A DNA stretch of 64,000 nucleotides. It comes from Isoptericola halalbus (lineage in GTDB: Bacteria; Actinomycetota; Actinomycetes; Actinomycetales; Cellulomonadaceae). Each line of letters begins with the position of its first letter. The first letter of the stretch is position 1. The stretch lies in assembly GCA_009663185.1 (NCBI GenBank), contig VJZX01000005.1, positions 97,698 to 161,697 of the forward strand. Reading direction: 5' to 3'. The notes beneath the pieces were generated by a model that searched no databases, was not told where the DNA came from, and worked only from the letters and a program-made list of their open reading frames with translations. Position numbers and translations under genes: made by a program. Of this stretch, positions 49,366 through 59,148 are shown one piece after another.

Positions 49366-50214
49366 TCAGTGAGGTTCACCGTACCGGTGCTCGCGCCGGT
49401 ACGTGGCCGGCGGTATGCCACAGCCGGAAGTGAAAGCGGTGTAGAACCGGCTGACCGAACCGAAGCCCGACTCGGATGCCACGTCGGCGATGGGCAGGTC
49501 GGTCGTGACGAGCAGGCGACGAGCCTCGGCAAGGCGGCATCGCGTCAGGTAGTCGACGATCGTCGTGCGCACCACCTTGCGGAACTGAGCCATCGCGTAG
49601 TTGGGGTGGAGTCGTGCCGCACGTGCGACATCCGCGACGGTGAGCGGTTCGCGGAAGTGTTGAGCGATGTGCCGCACCATGGCGACGACCTGACGCAGCG
49701 CCGGGTCGCTTCCGGTGTGGTGCTGCACCGGTTGTCCCAGGGTGGCCAAGGCAAGACGGCGAACGCGGGCCTCGACCTCGAGCATCGCGATCCGGCGGCG
49801 CTCCGGTTGACCGCTGGACAGGTCCGCGGCCCACTGGGCGAAGTTTGCGGGGTCCGTCTCCACCGCGGCCGACGGCGGGCTCACGAGGGGCATACCGGCC
49901 AGCAGGCGAGCGACGAGCACCTGGGGCAACCCCCAGCCGAGGAAGGTCGCGAACGGCACCTGCACCCAGTGAGCCCGGATTGCCGAGCTCGCGACAAGCT
50001 GGTGGGGCACGGCCGCCCAGAAGGCCGCCACGCACCCCGGTCCGACCTCGACGGGCACGCCGCCGAACAGGTAGAGCATCGTGCCGCCCTCGGCGACGAG
50101 GTTGATCTCCAGGTCGTCGTGCTGATGGGCGACGCCCATGAGCATCGGGCGGCCGGCCCACCCCAGGAGGCTCGGTGGCTCGATCCCGCTGCTGGGTGCG
50201 ATCTGAGGATCCAA
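49366..50214 (-). CDS. AraC-family regulator with cupin sensor domain (282 aa)
   Basis: N-terminal cupin-like ligand domain (HQHDDLEINLVAEGGTMLYLFGGVPVEVGPGCVAAFWAAVPHQLV, residues 30-80). C-terminal double HTH from about residue 170: VADVARAARLHPNYAMAQFRKVVRTTIVDYLTRCRLAEARRLLVTTDLPIADVASESGFGSVSRFYTAFTSGCGIPPATYRR. Typical sugar-responsive AraC activator. It is divergent from the Gfo/Idh/MocA oxidoreductase gene (99-nt spacer), the probable target. Confidence 0.9.
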   Translation of the reverse strand: MDPQIAPSSGIEPPSLLGWAGRPMLMGVAHQHDDLEINLVAEGGTMLYLFGGVPVEVGPGCVAAFWAAVPHQLVASSAIRAHWVQVPFATFLGWGLPQVLVARLLAGMPLVSPPSAAVETDPANFAQWAADLSSGQPERRRIAMLEVEARVRRLALATLGQPVQHHTGSDPALRQVVAMVRHIAQHFREPLTVADVARAARLHPNYAMAQFRKVVRTTIVDYLTRCRLAEARRLLVTTDLPIADVASESGFGSVSRFYTAFTSGCGIPPATYRREHRYGEPH

Positions 50215-50312
50215 GAAACACTTGCTCCGATCGATGAAGAATTCGCCGATCGTAGGTTCGTATCGTCGTGACCGTCAAAGCTGATCTGTGACTACACGAC
50301 AAGGAGCCTTCT

Positions 50313-51503
50313 GTGTTCTCTCTCGGCATCGTTGGAGCGGGGCAGTTCGCCGGGCAGTTCGTCAAGCTCTGGCGGCTGCACCCGGGCGTCGGTGACATCT
50401 TCGTCATCGACCTGGTGCCGGAGCGGGCCGCGCGGCTCGCTGCCGACCACGACCTCGCCGGGACGCTTCCGTCGTACGAGGCAATGCTCGAGTCGGACGT
50501 CGACGCGGTCGCGATCTTCACTCAGCGCTGGACGCACGGCCCGCTGGTCGTCCAGGCGCTGCGCGCCGGCAAGCACGTCTACTCCTCGGTGCCCATGGCC
50601 GTGACGGAGGGGGAGATCGCGGCCATCATCGACGCGGTCCGCGACACCGGGCTGACCTACATGATGGGCGAGACGAGCCACTACAACCCGGCCACCGTCT
50701 ACGCCCGCGACAAGGTCGCCCAGGGGGCCTTCGGGCGCCTCTTCTATGCCGAGGGTGACTACGTCCACGACATGGACCTCGGTTTCTACGACGCGTACCG
50801 CTACAGCGGCGGCGAGAACTGGAAGGCCACTGCCAGCTACCCGCCACTGCTGTATCCGACGCACTCCATCGGCGGAGTTCTCGGCGCCTGGCAGACGTAC
50901 GCGACGAGCGTCTCCGCGATCGGCGTCATCGACGACCGAGGAGACGGGGTGTTCGACAAGACGCTGAGCCAGTTCGGCAACGACTTCTCGAATGCCACCG
51001 CGCTGTTCGAGGTCGCGGGCGGCGGCGCGTTCCGGATCAACGAGTTTCGACGGGTCGGGTATCCCTCCCACCTCCGTGAGTCGCGGTTCCGGTTCTTCGG
51101 CACCGAGGCGAGCCTCGAGCAGCTCGCGACCGTCAGCGTCTGGCAGGACCGGGAGAACGCCGCGGACATCACCGAACTGCTGCGACCCAAGCCCACCCTT
51201 TCCCCCGACGACCCGTCGCTGGAGCACGTGGCGCCTGCACTGCGGGACGCATTCACCTCAGGCTCGGCGCCGGTGCACGACCGGTCGAGGCTGCCGAAGG
51301 AGTTCGCCAACGTGTCGAACGGGCATGAGGGCAGCCACCACTTCCTGGCCGACGACTTCGTGACGGCGGTCAACAGCGGTTCGCTCCCGCCGGTCAACGC
51401 CTGGGTCGCGGCACGGTACACGCTGCCCGGCGTCATCGCGCACGAATCCGCCCTCAAGGGTGGTGTCCGGCTGGAGATCCCGGACTTCGGAGGCGCGCCG
51501 TAG
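50313..51503 (+). CDS. Gfo/Idh/MocA-family oxidoreductase (396 aa)
   Basis: Rossmann N-terminus SLGIVGAGQFAGQFVKLW and IDLVPERAARLA; the conserved GKHVYSSVPMAVTEGE contains the usual EKP-like motif in altered form (SVPMA), which may change the catalytic Lys position. The C-terminal domain covers residues 130-390 (AEGDYVHDMD, YPTHSIGGVLGAW). It would oxidise or epimerise a sugar or cyclitol with NAD(P). Start is GTG with AAGGAG six bases upstream. Regulator AraC is divergent. Substrate unknown. Confidence 0.85.
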   Translation: MFSLGIVGAGQFAGQFVKLWRLHPGVGDIFVIDLVPERAARLAADHDLAGTLPSYEAMLESDVDAVAIFTQRWTHGPLVVQALRAGKHVYSSVPMAVTEGEIAAIIDAVRDTGLTYMMGETSHYNPATVYARDKVAQGAFGRLFYAEGDYVHDMDLGFYDAYRYSGGENWKATASYPPLLYPTHSIGGVLGAWQTYATSVSAIGVIDDRGDGVFDKTLSQFGNDFSNATALFEVAGGGAFRINEFRRVGYPSHLRESRFRFFGTEASLEQLATVSVWQDRENAADITELLRPKPTLSPDDPSLEHVAPALRDAFTSGSAPVHDRSRLPKEFANVSNGHEGSHHFLADDFVTAVNSGSLPPVNAWVAARYTLPGVIAHESALKGGVRLEIPDFGGAP

Positions 51504-51619
51504 TCCCCGCATCGCTGGCGAGGAGCGTCCGCGCCCGCGACGACCGTCACGCACCGGAATGAGCCCGATCCCACCGAGGCCGGTCCTGCCTCCGCCTCTC
51601 CCAGACGTCGCCGCGATGC

Positions 51620-52141
51620 CTATCGCCCGGCGTAGGCGGCTTGGAGTCTCCTCGGCCAGGGGAAGACGAGTGGATCGGAGCTCATCTGCCATCGGCGGCT
51701 CAGCTCGCGCAAGGTCTCGGTGGCGCGGTCGAGATCCGGGTCGAGGTAGGGACAGGGATCCGACTGGGTGACGCCCCACATCTCGCGGACCTGGGCGTAC
51801 GGCGTGGCTCCGTCCTTCTCGACCGCCTCGTGAATGACGCTCGTGACCGCCTCGCTGATGCCGATGCTGTTCGGCCCCTTCAGGATGCGGGTGCTTCGGA
51901 CCTTGGCGTCGTGGCGCTTCTTGCCCGCTGTCTGCCGCATGCTGTCGAACACGGCACCTGCCGCGATGCAGCCGAAGATGCCGTCGGGTATTCCCAGCTC
52001 GCGTTCGGTGACGGCGTGCGCAAGGTCGTGGGGCACACGGTGCTTGCGTGAGTAGGAGGTGAGAGTGAGCTCCGCGCCGTCCGCTCGTCGGATCAGGGTG
52101 AGGCACTCACCCCGTGGGTCATGCAGGAAGGTGAGATGCAT
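51620..52141 (-). CDS. Hypothetical protein (173 aa)
   Basis: Unrecognised. It begins MHLTFLHDPRGECLTLIRRADGAELTL, a beta-rich start, then YSRKHRVPHDLAHAVTERELGIPDGIFGCIAAGAVFDSM, where PHDLAH and the Gly-rich helix recur in actinobacterial hypothetical proteins. After about residue 75 it is helical (ILKGPNSIGISEAVTSVIHEAVEKDG) and ends LVFPWPRRLQAAYAGR. No signal or membrane segment. It is flanked by the PTS operon in the same orientation, with a 65-nt gap and no overlap. Confidence 0.6.
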   Translation of the reverse strand: MHLTFLHDPRGECLTLIRRADGAELTLTSYSRKHRVPHDLAHAVTERELGIPDGIFGCIAAGAVFDSMRQTAGKKRHDAKVRSTRILKGPNSIGISEAVTSVIHEAVEKDGATPYAQVREMWGVTQSDPCPYLDPDLDRATETLRELSRRWQMSSDPLVFPWPRRLQAAYAGR

Positions 52142-52206
52142 GTCCTACAGGGTGGACCGTCGGCACGTCCTCAGACCACCGGATTTCAGTCGCCCGCGCC
52201 CGGGTA

Positions 52207-52662
52207 TCACGACCAGGCGAGCAGCTCCGCCCCGCGCTCGACGCGCGTGCCCGGCTCCGCGAGGGACGTGACGACGTCGGGCGACGCCTCGAGAGCGACC
52301 ACCGGGCAGACGGCCGAGCGGCCGCCGTCGCGCACCGCAGCGGGGTCCCAGGAGACGAGCACGTCCCCGGCCGCGACGACGTCGCCCTCCGCGACGCGCA
52401 CCGCGAAGCCCTCGCCGCCGAGCTGCACCGTGTCGATGCCGAGGTGCACCAGCACGGCCTGGCCGCCGTCGTGCTGGACGACGAACGCGTGCGGGTGCAT
52501 CTTGACGATGCGGCCGGCGATGGGGGCGACGACCTCGCCGTCGTCGTCGGGCTCGACGGCGGTGCCTGGCCCGACGAGCCCGGCGGAGAACACGGGGTCG
52601 TCGATGTCGGCGGTCGCGACGACGGTCCCCGCGACCGGCGCCAGCACGGTCAGCGACGCCAT
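52207..52662 (-). CDS. crr: PTS EIIA component, glucose family (151 aa)
   Basis: EIIA-Glc fold: LTVLAPVAGTVVATADIDDPVFSAGLVGPGTAVEP, VAPIAGRIVKMHPHAFVVQHDGGQAVLVHLGIDTVQLGG with His58 and the phospho-acceptor His73, and GDVLVSWD. Soluble. It takes phosphate from HPr and passes it to the EIIB proteins encoded just upstream. The start overlaps the EIIB stop by one base (TGATG), marking an operon with the EIIB genes. Confidence 0.93.
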   Translation of the reverse strand: MASLTVLAPVAGTVVATADIDDPVFSAGLVGPGTAVEPDDDGEVVAPIAGRIVKMHPHAFVVQHDGGQAVLVHLGIDTVQLGGEGFAVRVAEGDVVAAGDVLVSWDPAAVRDGGRSAVCPVVALEASPDVVTSLAEPGTRVERGAELLAWS

Positions 52663-52892
52663 CAGCGCAGGTCCTCGATGTCGGAGGCGAGGTTGTCGGC
52701 CTCGGGGCCGACGATGACCTGGATCGCCGGGCCCGACTGCACGACGGCGATCGCGCCCGCCGCGCGCAGACCCGCCTCGTCGACGAGCGACGGGTCGGAG
52801 ACCTCGACACGCAGCCTCGTGATGCACGGCTCGAGGTCGAGGACGTTGTCGCCGCCGCCCAGGGCGCGCAGGATCTGTTCTGCCTTGCTCAC
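52662..52892 (-). CDS. PTS EIIB component, glucose/N-acetylglucosamine family, copy 1 (76 aa)
   Basis: EIIB of the Glc family: KAEQILRALGGGDNVLDLEPCITRLRVEVSDPSLVDEAGLRAAGAIAVVQSGPAIQVIVGPEADNLASDI. Cys23 in LEPCITRLR is the phosphorylation site. GTG start with GGGAG before it; another GTG four codons upstream is possible. Adjacent to a second EIIB gene (31-nt gap). Confidence 0.92.
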   Translation of the reverse strand: MSKAEQILRALGGGDNVLDLEPCITRLRVEVSDPSLVDEAGLRAAGAIAVVQSGPAIQVIVGPEADNLASDIEDLR

Positions 52893-52923
52893 GGGTGCTC
52901 CCACTTCTGCCCGGTCCGGGCGG

Positions 52924-53181
52924 TCACATCAGGTCGGCGAGGTCGGAGGCGATCGTGTCGACGCGCGGGCCGACCACCACCTGCACCACGCGCCCGTTGA
53001 TCATGACGCCGAACGCGCCGGCGCTGCGCAGCAGAGCCTTGTCGACGAGCGTCGGATCCTTGACGAGGGAGCGTAGCCGCGTGGTGCACGGGTCGATCTC
53101 CTCGATGTTGTCCACGCCCCCGAGACCGGTCAGGATCGCGCGCGCGACCTCGGCGTCGGAGGGGGAGCGGGGCTGGGTCAT
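52924..53181 (-). CDS. PTS EIIB component, glucose/N-acetylglucosamine family, copy 2 (85 aa)
   Basis: AILTGLGGVDNIEEIDPCTTRLRSLVKDPTLVDKALLRSAGAFGVMINGRVVQVVVGPRVDTIASDLADLM, with phosphocysteine Cys32. It has a longer N-terminus than copy 1 and diverges at many positions. The ATG overlaps the regulator's stop (ATGA at 53178-53181). Two EIIB genes in one operon with one EIIA and one EIIC suggests a second EIIC elsewhere, or an EIIB with altered specificity. Confidence 0.92.
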   Translation of the reverse strand: MTQPRSPSDAEVARAILTGLGGVDNIEEIDPCTTRLRSLVKDPTLVDKALLRSAGAFGVMINGRVVQVVVGPRVDTIASDLADLM

Positions 53182-53948
53182 GAAACCTTCCCTTCGGTCG
53201 CTCGTGACGTCGTCGGCACGAGTGTCGGGCGCGCCTCGCGCAGCGGGACGAACACGCTGTACCGGTCCCCGCGGTAGCTCGAGCGCGAGTACATGAGGGG
53301 GGTGTCGCCGGCGAACGTGCGCCGCACGGTGCGCATCACGGCCCGGGACGCGGTCAGCTCGAGCGCGTGCTCCTCGGCCGGCGTCGCGTCGGAGGCGGTG
53401 ATGGTCTCCTCGCCCCAGGTGGGCGCGAGCCCGCGCTCGCGCAGCGCGCCGTACAGGCTCTCGGGCACGCCGCCGTCGAGCAGGTCGGGCGCGAGGTCGA
53501 CCGGCACCCACGCCTCCTCGATGCACATCGGCGATCCGTCCGCGGAGCGCAGTCGTACGACGCGGTGCATCGGCGCGCCCTCGGCTTGGCCAAGGGCCTC
53601 GGCGACCGACGGCGGCGCGGCCTGGGTCTCGGCCACCAGCACCCGCGTGCCGGGCTCCATCCCCCGACGCCGGGCCTCCTCGCCGAACGTCGTCAGGCGC
53701 ATCTCGAAGTCCGCGCGGGGCGGCGCGACGAACGTGCCTCGGCCCTGCTCCCGGTGCAGCACGCCCTCGGTCACGAGGGCGTCGATCGCCTGGCGGACGG
53801 TCATCCGCGAGACGCCGAACTTCTCCGTGAGCGTGCGCTCGGACGGGACGGCGTCGCCGACCTCGAGCTCCTGGGTGACGAGGTCGGCGAGGTAGGCGCG
53901 CACCGTGAGGTACTTGTGCTCGCCGTCGCCCGGCCGTGCTCTGCCCAT
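53178..53948 (-). CDS. GntR-family regulator, HutC/UTRA type, DasR/NagR-like (256 aa)
   Basis: Winged-helix domain (residues 15-75: YLADLVTQELEVGDAVPSERTLTEKFGVSRMTVRQAIDALVTEGVLHREQGRGTFV) followed by a UTRA domain (residues 95-245: LTTFGEEARRRGMEPGTRVLVAE, VVRLRSADGSPMCIEEAWVP, MRTVRRTFAGDTPLMYSRSSYRGDRYSV). DasR-like regulators sense glucosamine-6-phosphate or GlcNAc-6-phosphate. First gene of the EIIB-EIIA operon, and divergent from EIIC with dre-type sites between, so it is most likely autoregulatory and controls all PTS genes here. Confidence 0.9.
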   Translation of the reverse strand: MGRARPGDGEHKYLTVRAYLADLVTQELEVGDAVPSERTLTEKFGVSRMTVRQAIDALVTEGVLHREQGRGTFVAPPRADFEMRLTTFGEEARRRGMEPGTRVLVAETQAAPPSVAEALGQAEGAPMHRVVRLRSADGSPMCIEEAWVPVDLAPDLLDGGVPESLYGALRERGLAPTWGEETITASDATPAEEHALELTASRAVMRTVRRTFAGDTPLMYSRSSYRGDRYSVFVPLREARPTLVPTTSRATEGKVS

Positions 53949-54000
53949 CGTCGCGTGCGTCCTCGCCTGTGAGTCCTGTGGCCTGGATCACCTCCAGGGG

Positions 54001-54006
54001 TTGACA
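54001..54006 (+). promoter_or_regulatory. Candidate -35 box of the EIIC promoter
   Basis: TTGACA at 54001-54006, with the first dre-like site at 54012-54027 in the spacer. The -10 box would lie near 54024-54029 but is not clear. Binding of the regulator would then block polymerase. Confidence 0.4.
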
Positions 54007-54011
54007 CATCA

Positions 54012-54052
54012 TGAGGTCTAGACCACTCTGCGTGCAAGTGGTCCAGACAACC
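54012..54052. promoter_or_regulatory. Two dre-like operators before the PTS EIIC gene
   Basis: TGAGGTCTAGACCACT (54012-54027) and AGTGGTCCAGACAACC (54037-54052) match the DasR-responsive element (GGTCTAGACC core) known from Streptomyces. The first has an uninterrupted GGTCTAGACC palindrome. They sit 64-105 nt before the EIIC ATG and serve the divergent regulator operon as well. Confidence 0.7.
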
Positions 54053-54115
54053 AGCCGGCGCCCGCCGCGGTCGGGCCCGCCGGCAACGATGCCGCACCTC
54101 CGAGAGGAGCTCCAC

Positions 54116-55476
<1,361 letters not shown>

Positions 55477-55480
<4 letters not shown>

Positions 55481-57147
55481 CGAGCACCCTCACTGGCGCC
55501 CCGGTGAGCCCGGGGCGGGTGGCCGGCGTCGTCGTCACGATGCCGCCGCCCGTCCCCGAGCCGCCCACGACGCGCCTCCCTGCGGACGACGTCGAGGACG
55601 CCGTCGAGCGGCTCGGTGCCGCCGCGCGGGCCGTCCAGGAGCGACTGACCGAGCAGGCCGGGCGCCTCTCCGGCACGGCCGCCGACGTGCTCGCGGTGAC
55701 CGCGGCGATGGCCGCGGACCCGACCCTCGCCGCCGAGTCCGAGCGGCGCATCCGCGACGACGCGCTCACGCCCGAGCGAGCGGTGTGGGACGCGGCGGGC
55801 GGGCTCGCGACGCAGCTCGAGAAGCTGGGGCCGCCGCTGTCAGAGCGGGCGCGCGACGTGCGCGACGTGCGTGACCGCATCGTCGCGGAGCTGACGGGCG
55901 CGCGTCCGCCGGGCGTGCCGGAGCCGGGGCACCCGTTCGTGCTCGTGGCCGAGGACCTCGCGCCCGCGGACACCGCGACGCTCGACCCCGAGACCGTGCT
56001 GGGCATCGTCACGAGCGAGGGCGGGCCGACCTCGCACACCGCGATCCTGGCCCGGTCGCTGGGCATCCCGGCGGTCGTCGCCGTCACGGGGGCGGACGCG
56101 CTCACGGACGGTGAGACGGTGCTCGTCGACGGCGGCGCGGGGTCCGTGGTGCGCAACCCGGACCCGGAGGCCGTGGCCGCGGCGTCGCACCGCGAGGCGG
56201 CCCGGAGGTTCCACGGGCCGGGGCGCACGGCCGACGGCGTGCATGTGCAGCTGCTCGCCAACGTGGCCGACCCTGACGGCGCGCGGGTCGCGGCGGAGGC
56301 AGGGGCCGAGGGCGTGGGGCTGTTCCGCACCGAGTTCTGCTTCCTGGGCCGGGCGGCCGAGCCGTCGGTGGCCGAGCAGGTGAGCGCCTACCGGCGCGTG
56401 CTGGCCGCGTTCGCGGGCAGGCGCGTGGTGGTGCGCACGCTCGACGCGGGTGCGGACAAGCCGATGGGGTTCGTCACGGCCGACGACGAGCCGAACCCGG
56501 CGCTCGGCGTGCGCGGGCTGCGCACCGCCGTCGGGCACGCGGACGTGCTGGACCGGCAGCTGGAGGCGATCGCGGAGGCAGCGGCGGCCGAGGAGGCCGA
56601 GGTCTGGGTCATGGCGCCGATGGTCGCCACGTCCGAAGAGGCGCGGGACTTCGTCGCGGCCTGCGCCAAGCACGGGCTCGAGCAGGCGGGTGTCATGGTC
56701 GAGGTGCCGGCCGCCGCGCTGAGGTCGCGGTGGATCTTCGGGCACGCGGCGTTCGGCAGCCTGGGGACCAACGACCTGATCCAGTACACGATGGCGGCCG
56801 ACCGGATGCTCGGCGAGCTCGCGGCGCTGTCGACGGCGTGGCAGCCGGCCGTGCTCGACCTCGTGCGTGCGACGTGCGAGGGCGCCGCCGTGCACGGGCG
56901 GCCGGTCGGGGTGTGCGGTGAGGCCGCGGCGGACCCGGCGCTTGCGCCGGTGCTCGTGGGGCTGGGCGTGACGTCGCTGTCGATGACGCCGCGCGCGCTC
57001 GGCGACGTGGCCGCGGTGCTGGCCGCGACCACGTCGGGCGAGTGCGCCGAGCTGGCCCGGATCGCGTGCGCGCAGCCCGACGCCGAGACCGCCCGCGCGG
57101 TCGTGCGCGGGCGGCTCCAGCCGCTGCTGGACGAGCTCGCGCTCTGA
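55477..57147 (+). CDS. ptsI: PTS enzyme I, phosphoenolpyruvate-protein phosphotransferase (556 aa)
   Basis: N-terminal HPr-binding and phospho-His domain: GIVTSEGGPTSHTAILARSLGIPAVVAVTG with active His187. The PEP-utilising C-terminal barrel shows GVGLFRTEFCFLGR, VVVRTLDAGADKPM, GVRGLRTAVG, FGSLGTNDLIQYTMAADRM and GVCGEAAADP (acid/base Cys). Catalyses PEP to HPr phosphoryl transfer. It is rather short at the start of the N-terminal domain, but the core is intact. Co-transcribed with EIIC. It ends in a 20-bp tandem duplication. Confidence 0.94.
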
Positions 57148-57170
57148 TCACCGAGCTCGCGCTCTGATCA
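57132..57170. repeat. Tandem 20-bp duplication spanning the ptsI stop codon
   Basis: GAGCTCGCGCTCTGATCA occurs at 57133-57150 and again at 57153-57170, two CC bases between. The first copy holds the ptsI TGA (57145-57147) and the second holds the HPr stop on the other strand (57168-57170). It is a recent slippage-type duplication. Confidence 0.75.
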
Positions 57171-57437
57171 GGACAGCGACTCCTGGGCGAGGAGCTCCGT
57201 CAGCGCGTCGAGCGCGGCGGTCGCCTCGCCGTCGTCGGACTCGGTGCTGAGCACCACCTCGTCGCCGACGCCGGCGCCGAGCGTCATGAGTCCGAGGATG
57301 CTCGACGCGTCCACGGGCGAGCCGCCCGGCTTGGCGATCTGCACAGGCACCTGCTGGCGGCCCGCGGCCTGCGCGAAGAGCGCCGCGGGCCGGGCGTGCA
57401 GGCCCTCGGTGATGGCGACGACGACGGTGCGTTCCAC
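57168..57437 (-). CDS. ptsH: PTS phosphocarrier protein HPr (89 aa)
   Basis: VERTVVVAITEGLHARPAALFAQAAGRQQVPVQIAKPGGSPVDASSILGLMTLGAGVGDEVVLSTESDDGEATAALDALTELL. His14 in EGLHARPAA is the phosphorylation site; SILGLMTLGA is the usual regulatory-site region (Ser46 equivalent). It is convergent with ptsI, not in the same operon. The GTG start at 57437 with AACGGAGGA upstream is preferred over an upstream frame beginning at 57476. Confidence 0.93.
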   Translation of the reverse strand: MERTVVVAITEGLHARPAALFAQAAGRQQVPVQIAKPGGSPVDASSILGLMTLGAGVGDEVVLSTESDDGEATAALDALTELLAQESLS

Positions 57438-57455
57438 GAGTCCTCCGTTGGACAG

Positions 57456-57480
57456 AACTGGTCTGGACCAGTTCATCGTA
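57456..57480 (-). promoter_or_regulatory. dre-like operator and -10 box of ptsH
   Basis: AACTGGTCTGGACCAGTT at 57456-57473 has arms of 8 bp around TG and matches the DasR-responsive element. Directly upstream on the minus strand is a TACGAT -10 box (57475-57480), so the site overlaps the transcription start and bound regulator would repress ptsH. Confidence 0.7.
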
Positions 57481-57551
57481 GAGGCTGGGCGCGGACTTGA
57501 CGAGAGGTTCCTGGTACGAAGTCGACGCCGGTCGCTGCGCGAGGGGAACGC

Positions 57552-58295
57552 TCAGGTGGCTTCGGGGTCGGGGCCCAGGACGGAGCGTCCTCCGTCGACC
57601 GGCAGGACGGCGCCGGTGATGAAGCGAGCGCGCTCGGACAGCAGGAACTCCACGACGCTCGCCACGTCGTCGGGTCGGCCGACGCCGCCCAGGGGATGGA
57701 TGGCGGCCATCTGCTCGTCCACCTCGGGATGAGCCGCGCGGTACTCCTCGTAGCGAGACGTGGCGATCGACCCCAGTGCCACGGCGTTGGCGCGGATGCC
57801 CTGCGGGCCGTGATCGACCGCCACCGCGCGGGTCAGCCCTTCCATGGCGGCCTTCGCCGTCGCGTAGGGCAGCGCCCCTCGCACCGGACGCTGCGCCTGG
57901 TGCGACGAGATGTTCGCGATCGACCCGCCGCGCCCGTAGCCGGTGAAGTGGTTCACCGCCGCATGGCAACCCACGACGGCGAGGTCCAGGTTGGCGGCGA
58001 TCAGTGCGGCCACCTCCCGCGCGCCGGCATCGGTCAGGCTCGCGTCGCGGAAGACCGCGGCGTTGTTGACCCATCCCGCCAGCGGGGCTCGTGACTCGGC
58101 CTCCTCGGCCGCGGCGCGCGCCGTGTCGGGGTCGCCGGCGTCGCCGTGGACGACGTGCACCCGCTCGGCCTCCCACTCGAGGCCGATGTCCGAGTCGAGC
58201 ACGACGACGTGCCCGGTGCGCGAAAGCTGGTGAACGATCGCGCGCCCGATGCCGCGGTTGCCTCCGGTCACGACGTAGGAGATGGCCTGCTCCAT
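57552..58295 (-). CDS. Short-chain dehydrogenase/reductase (247 aa)
   Basis: Rossmann YVVTGGNRGIGRAIVHQL at the N-terminus, WVNNAAVFRD, NISSHQAQRPVRGALPYATAKAAMEGL (Ser, Tyr, Lys catalytic), GSIATSRYEEY, and the ending ARFITGAVLPVDGGRSVLGP. The NAD(P) class cannot be fixed: the acidic residue after the first strand is Asp35 (LDSDIG), which favours NAD. ATG with GGGAGGA upstream. Substrate unknown. It is isolated. Confidence 0.85.
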   Translation of the reverse strand: MEQAISYVVTGGNRGIGRAIVHQLSRTGHVVVLDSDIGLEWEAERVHVVHGDAGDPDTARAAAEEAESRAPLAGWVNNAAVFRDASLTDAGAREVAALIAANLDLAVVGCHAAVNHFTGYGRGGSIANISSHQAQRPVRGALPYATAKAAMEGLTRAVAVDHGPQGIRANAVALGSIATSRYEEYRAAHPEVDEQMAAIHPLGGVGRPDDVASVVEFLLSERARFITGAVLPVDGGRSVLGPDPEAT

Positions 58296-58367
58296 CGTTC
58301 CTCCCGAGTGGTCTCGTGGGTCGCAGAGACGATCGTCGTCTCCGCGGGCTCGGACGGGTTCGCGGCG

Positions 58368-58889
58368 TCAGTCGTCGAAGACGTTCCAGCAGATCGCGCT
58401 CCGACGCCGCTGGTCGTCGAGGACGAGCTCCCGAAGCCCCGCAGGGATTCGTTCTCGCTGCCAGTCGCGTTCGGCGACGCGTGCTGCCTCGGCCTCGCCG
58501 TTCCCAGAAGCGTCGGCAGCGGCTGCCCTGATGGCATACGCGGCAGCGCCCAGGGCGTGTGCGGCGACGTGCGCGACAGGGGCCGCTTGCCCGGCCGCCA
58601 GAGCGGCATACTTCGCGGGTTCGGGCAGTCCGCGTCCGGCGGCGTTCGCCGGGAAGGCGGCCCGGTGGGCCACACGCATGTGCACCTCGCCGCGCACCCA
58701 GGCACGACCGATCTCGATGGCGTCCCGCGGACGGGTGTCGTCCGGCTTGGCCCGCTCAAAGAGATGCAGGACGTGCTCCGCGCACAGGGCGGCCCACTCC
58801 GCCAGCAACCGGTGATCCTCGTCCGTCAACGTTCCGCCACGGCGGATGGTGATCAGTCGGGGGTCACGGTCGGCGGGCAGGATCGGCAC
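58368..58889 (-). CDS. Imm5-like putative immunity protein (173 aa)
   Basis: RDPRLITIRRGGTLTDEDHRLLAEWAALCAEHVLHLFE followed by RPRDAIEIGRAWVRGEVHMRVAHRAAFPANAAGRG, AAGQAAPVAHVAAHALGAAAYAIRAAAADAS and ERDWQRERIPAGLRELVLDDQRRRSAICWNVF. The fully helical, His/Ala-rich pattern with RAWVRGE and VAHVAAHALGAAAYA is the Imm5-like family often annotated putative immunity protein. No toxin gene is next to it. Function unproven. Confidence 0.7.
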   Translation of the reverse strand: MPILPADRDPRLITIRRGGTLTDEDHRLLAEWAALCAEHVLHLFERAKPDDTRPRDAIEIGRAWVRGEVHMRVAHRAAFPANAAGRGLPEPAKYAALAAGQAAPVAHVAAHALGAAAYAIRAAAADASGNGEAEAARVAERDWQRERIPAGLRELVLDDQRRRSAICWNVFDD

Positions 58890-58931
58890 GGGGTCATGCT
58901 CCGCCCGCAGCCGGCAGCCGACAAGCGGAAA

Positions 58932-59042
58932 TCATGCGCTCGGCGGCGACGACGCGGCGGCGGCAGAGAGGTCGCCGTCGAGCACGGGACGGTGCGGCTC
59001 CGGGCCACCGCGGTAGTGCTTGAGGAGCAGGTACTTCGGCAT
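58932..59042 (-). pseudogene. Truncated YCII-domain gene (36 codons left)
   Basis: MPKYLLLKHYRGGPEPHRPVLDGDL after a good ribosome site (CAGGAGACACC) is the start of a YCII-related protein, which normally runs to about 110-140 residues. Here it ends at SAAAASSPPSA and a stop, 40 nt before the Imm5-like gene. The missing part was probably deleted. Confidence 0.6.
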
Positions 59043-59148
59043 GGTGTCTCCTGACGTCGTTGGCCGCTCCTGTCGTGGCCCTTCACGTGGTGAGCGGAGC
59101 CGGTCGGTGCTTCTCGAATGCAACCTCCCGTCGCGCGTGCGAGATGCG

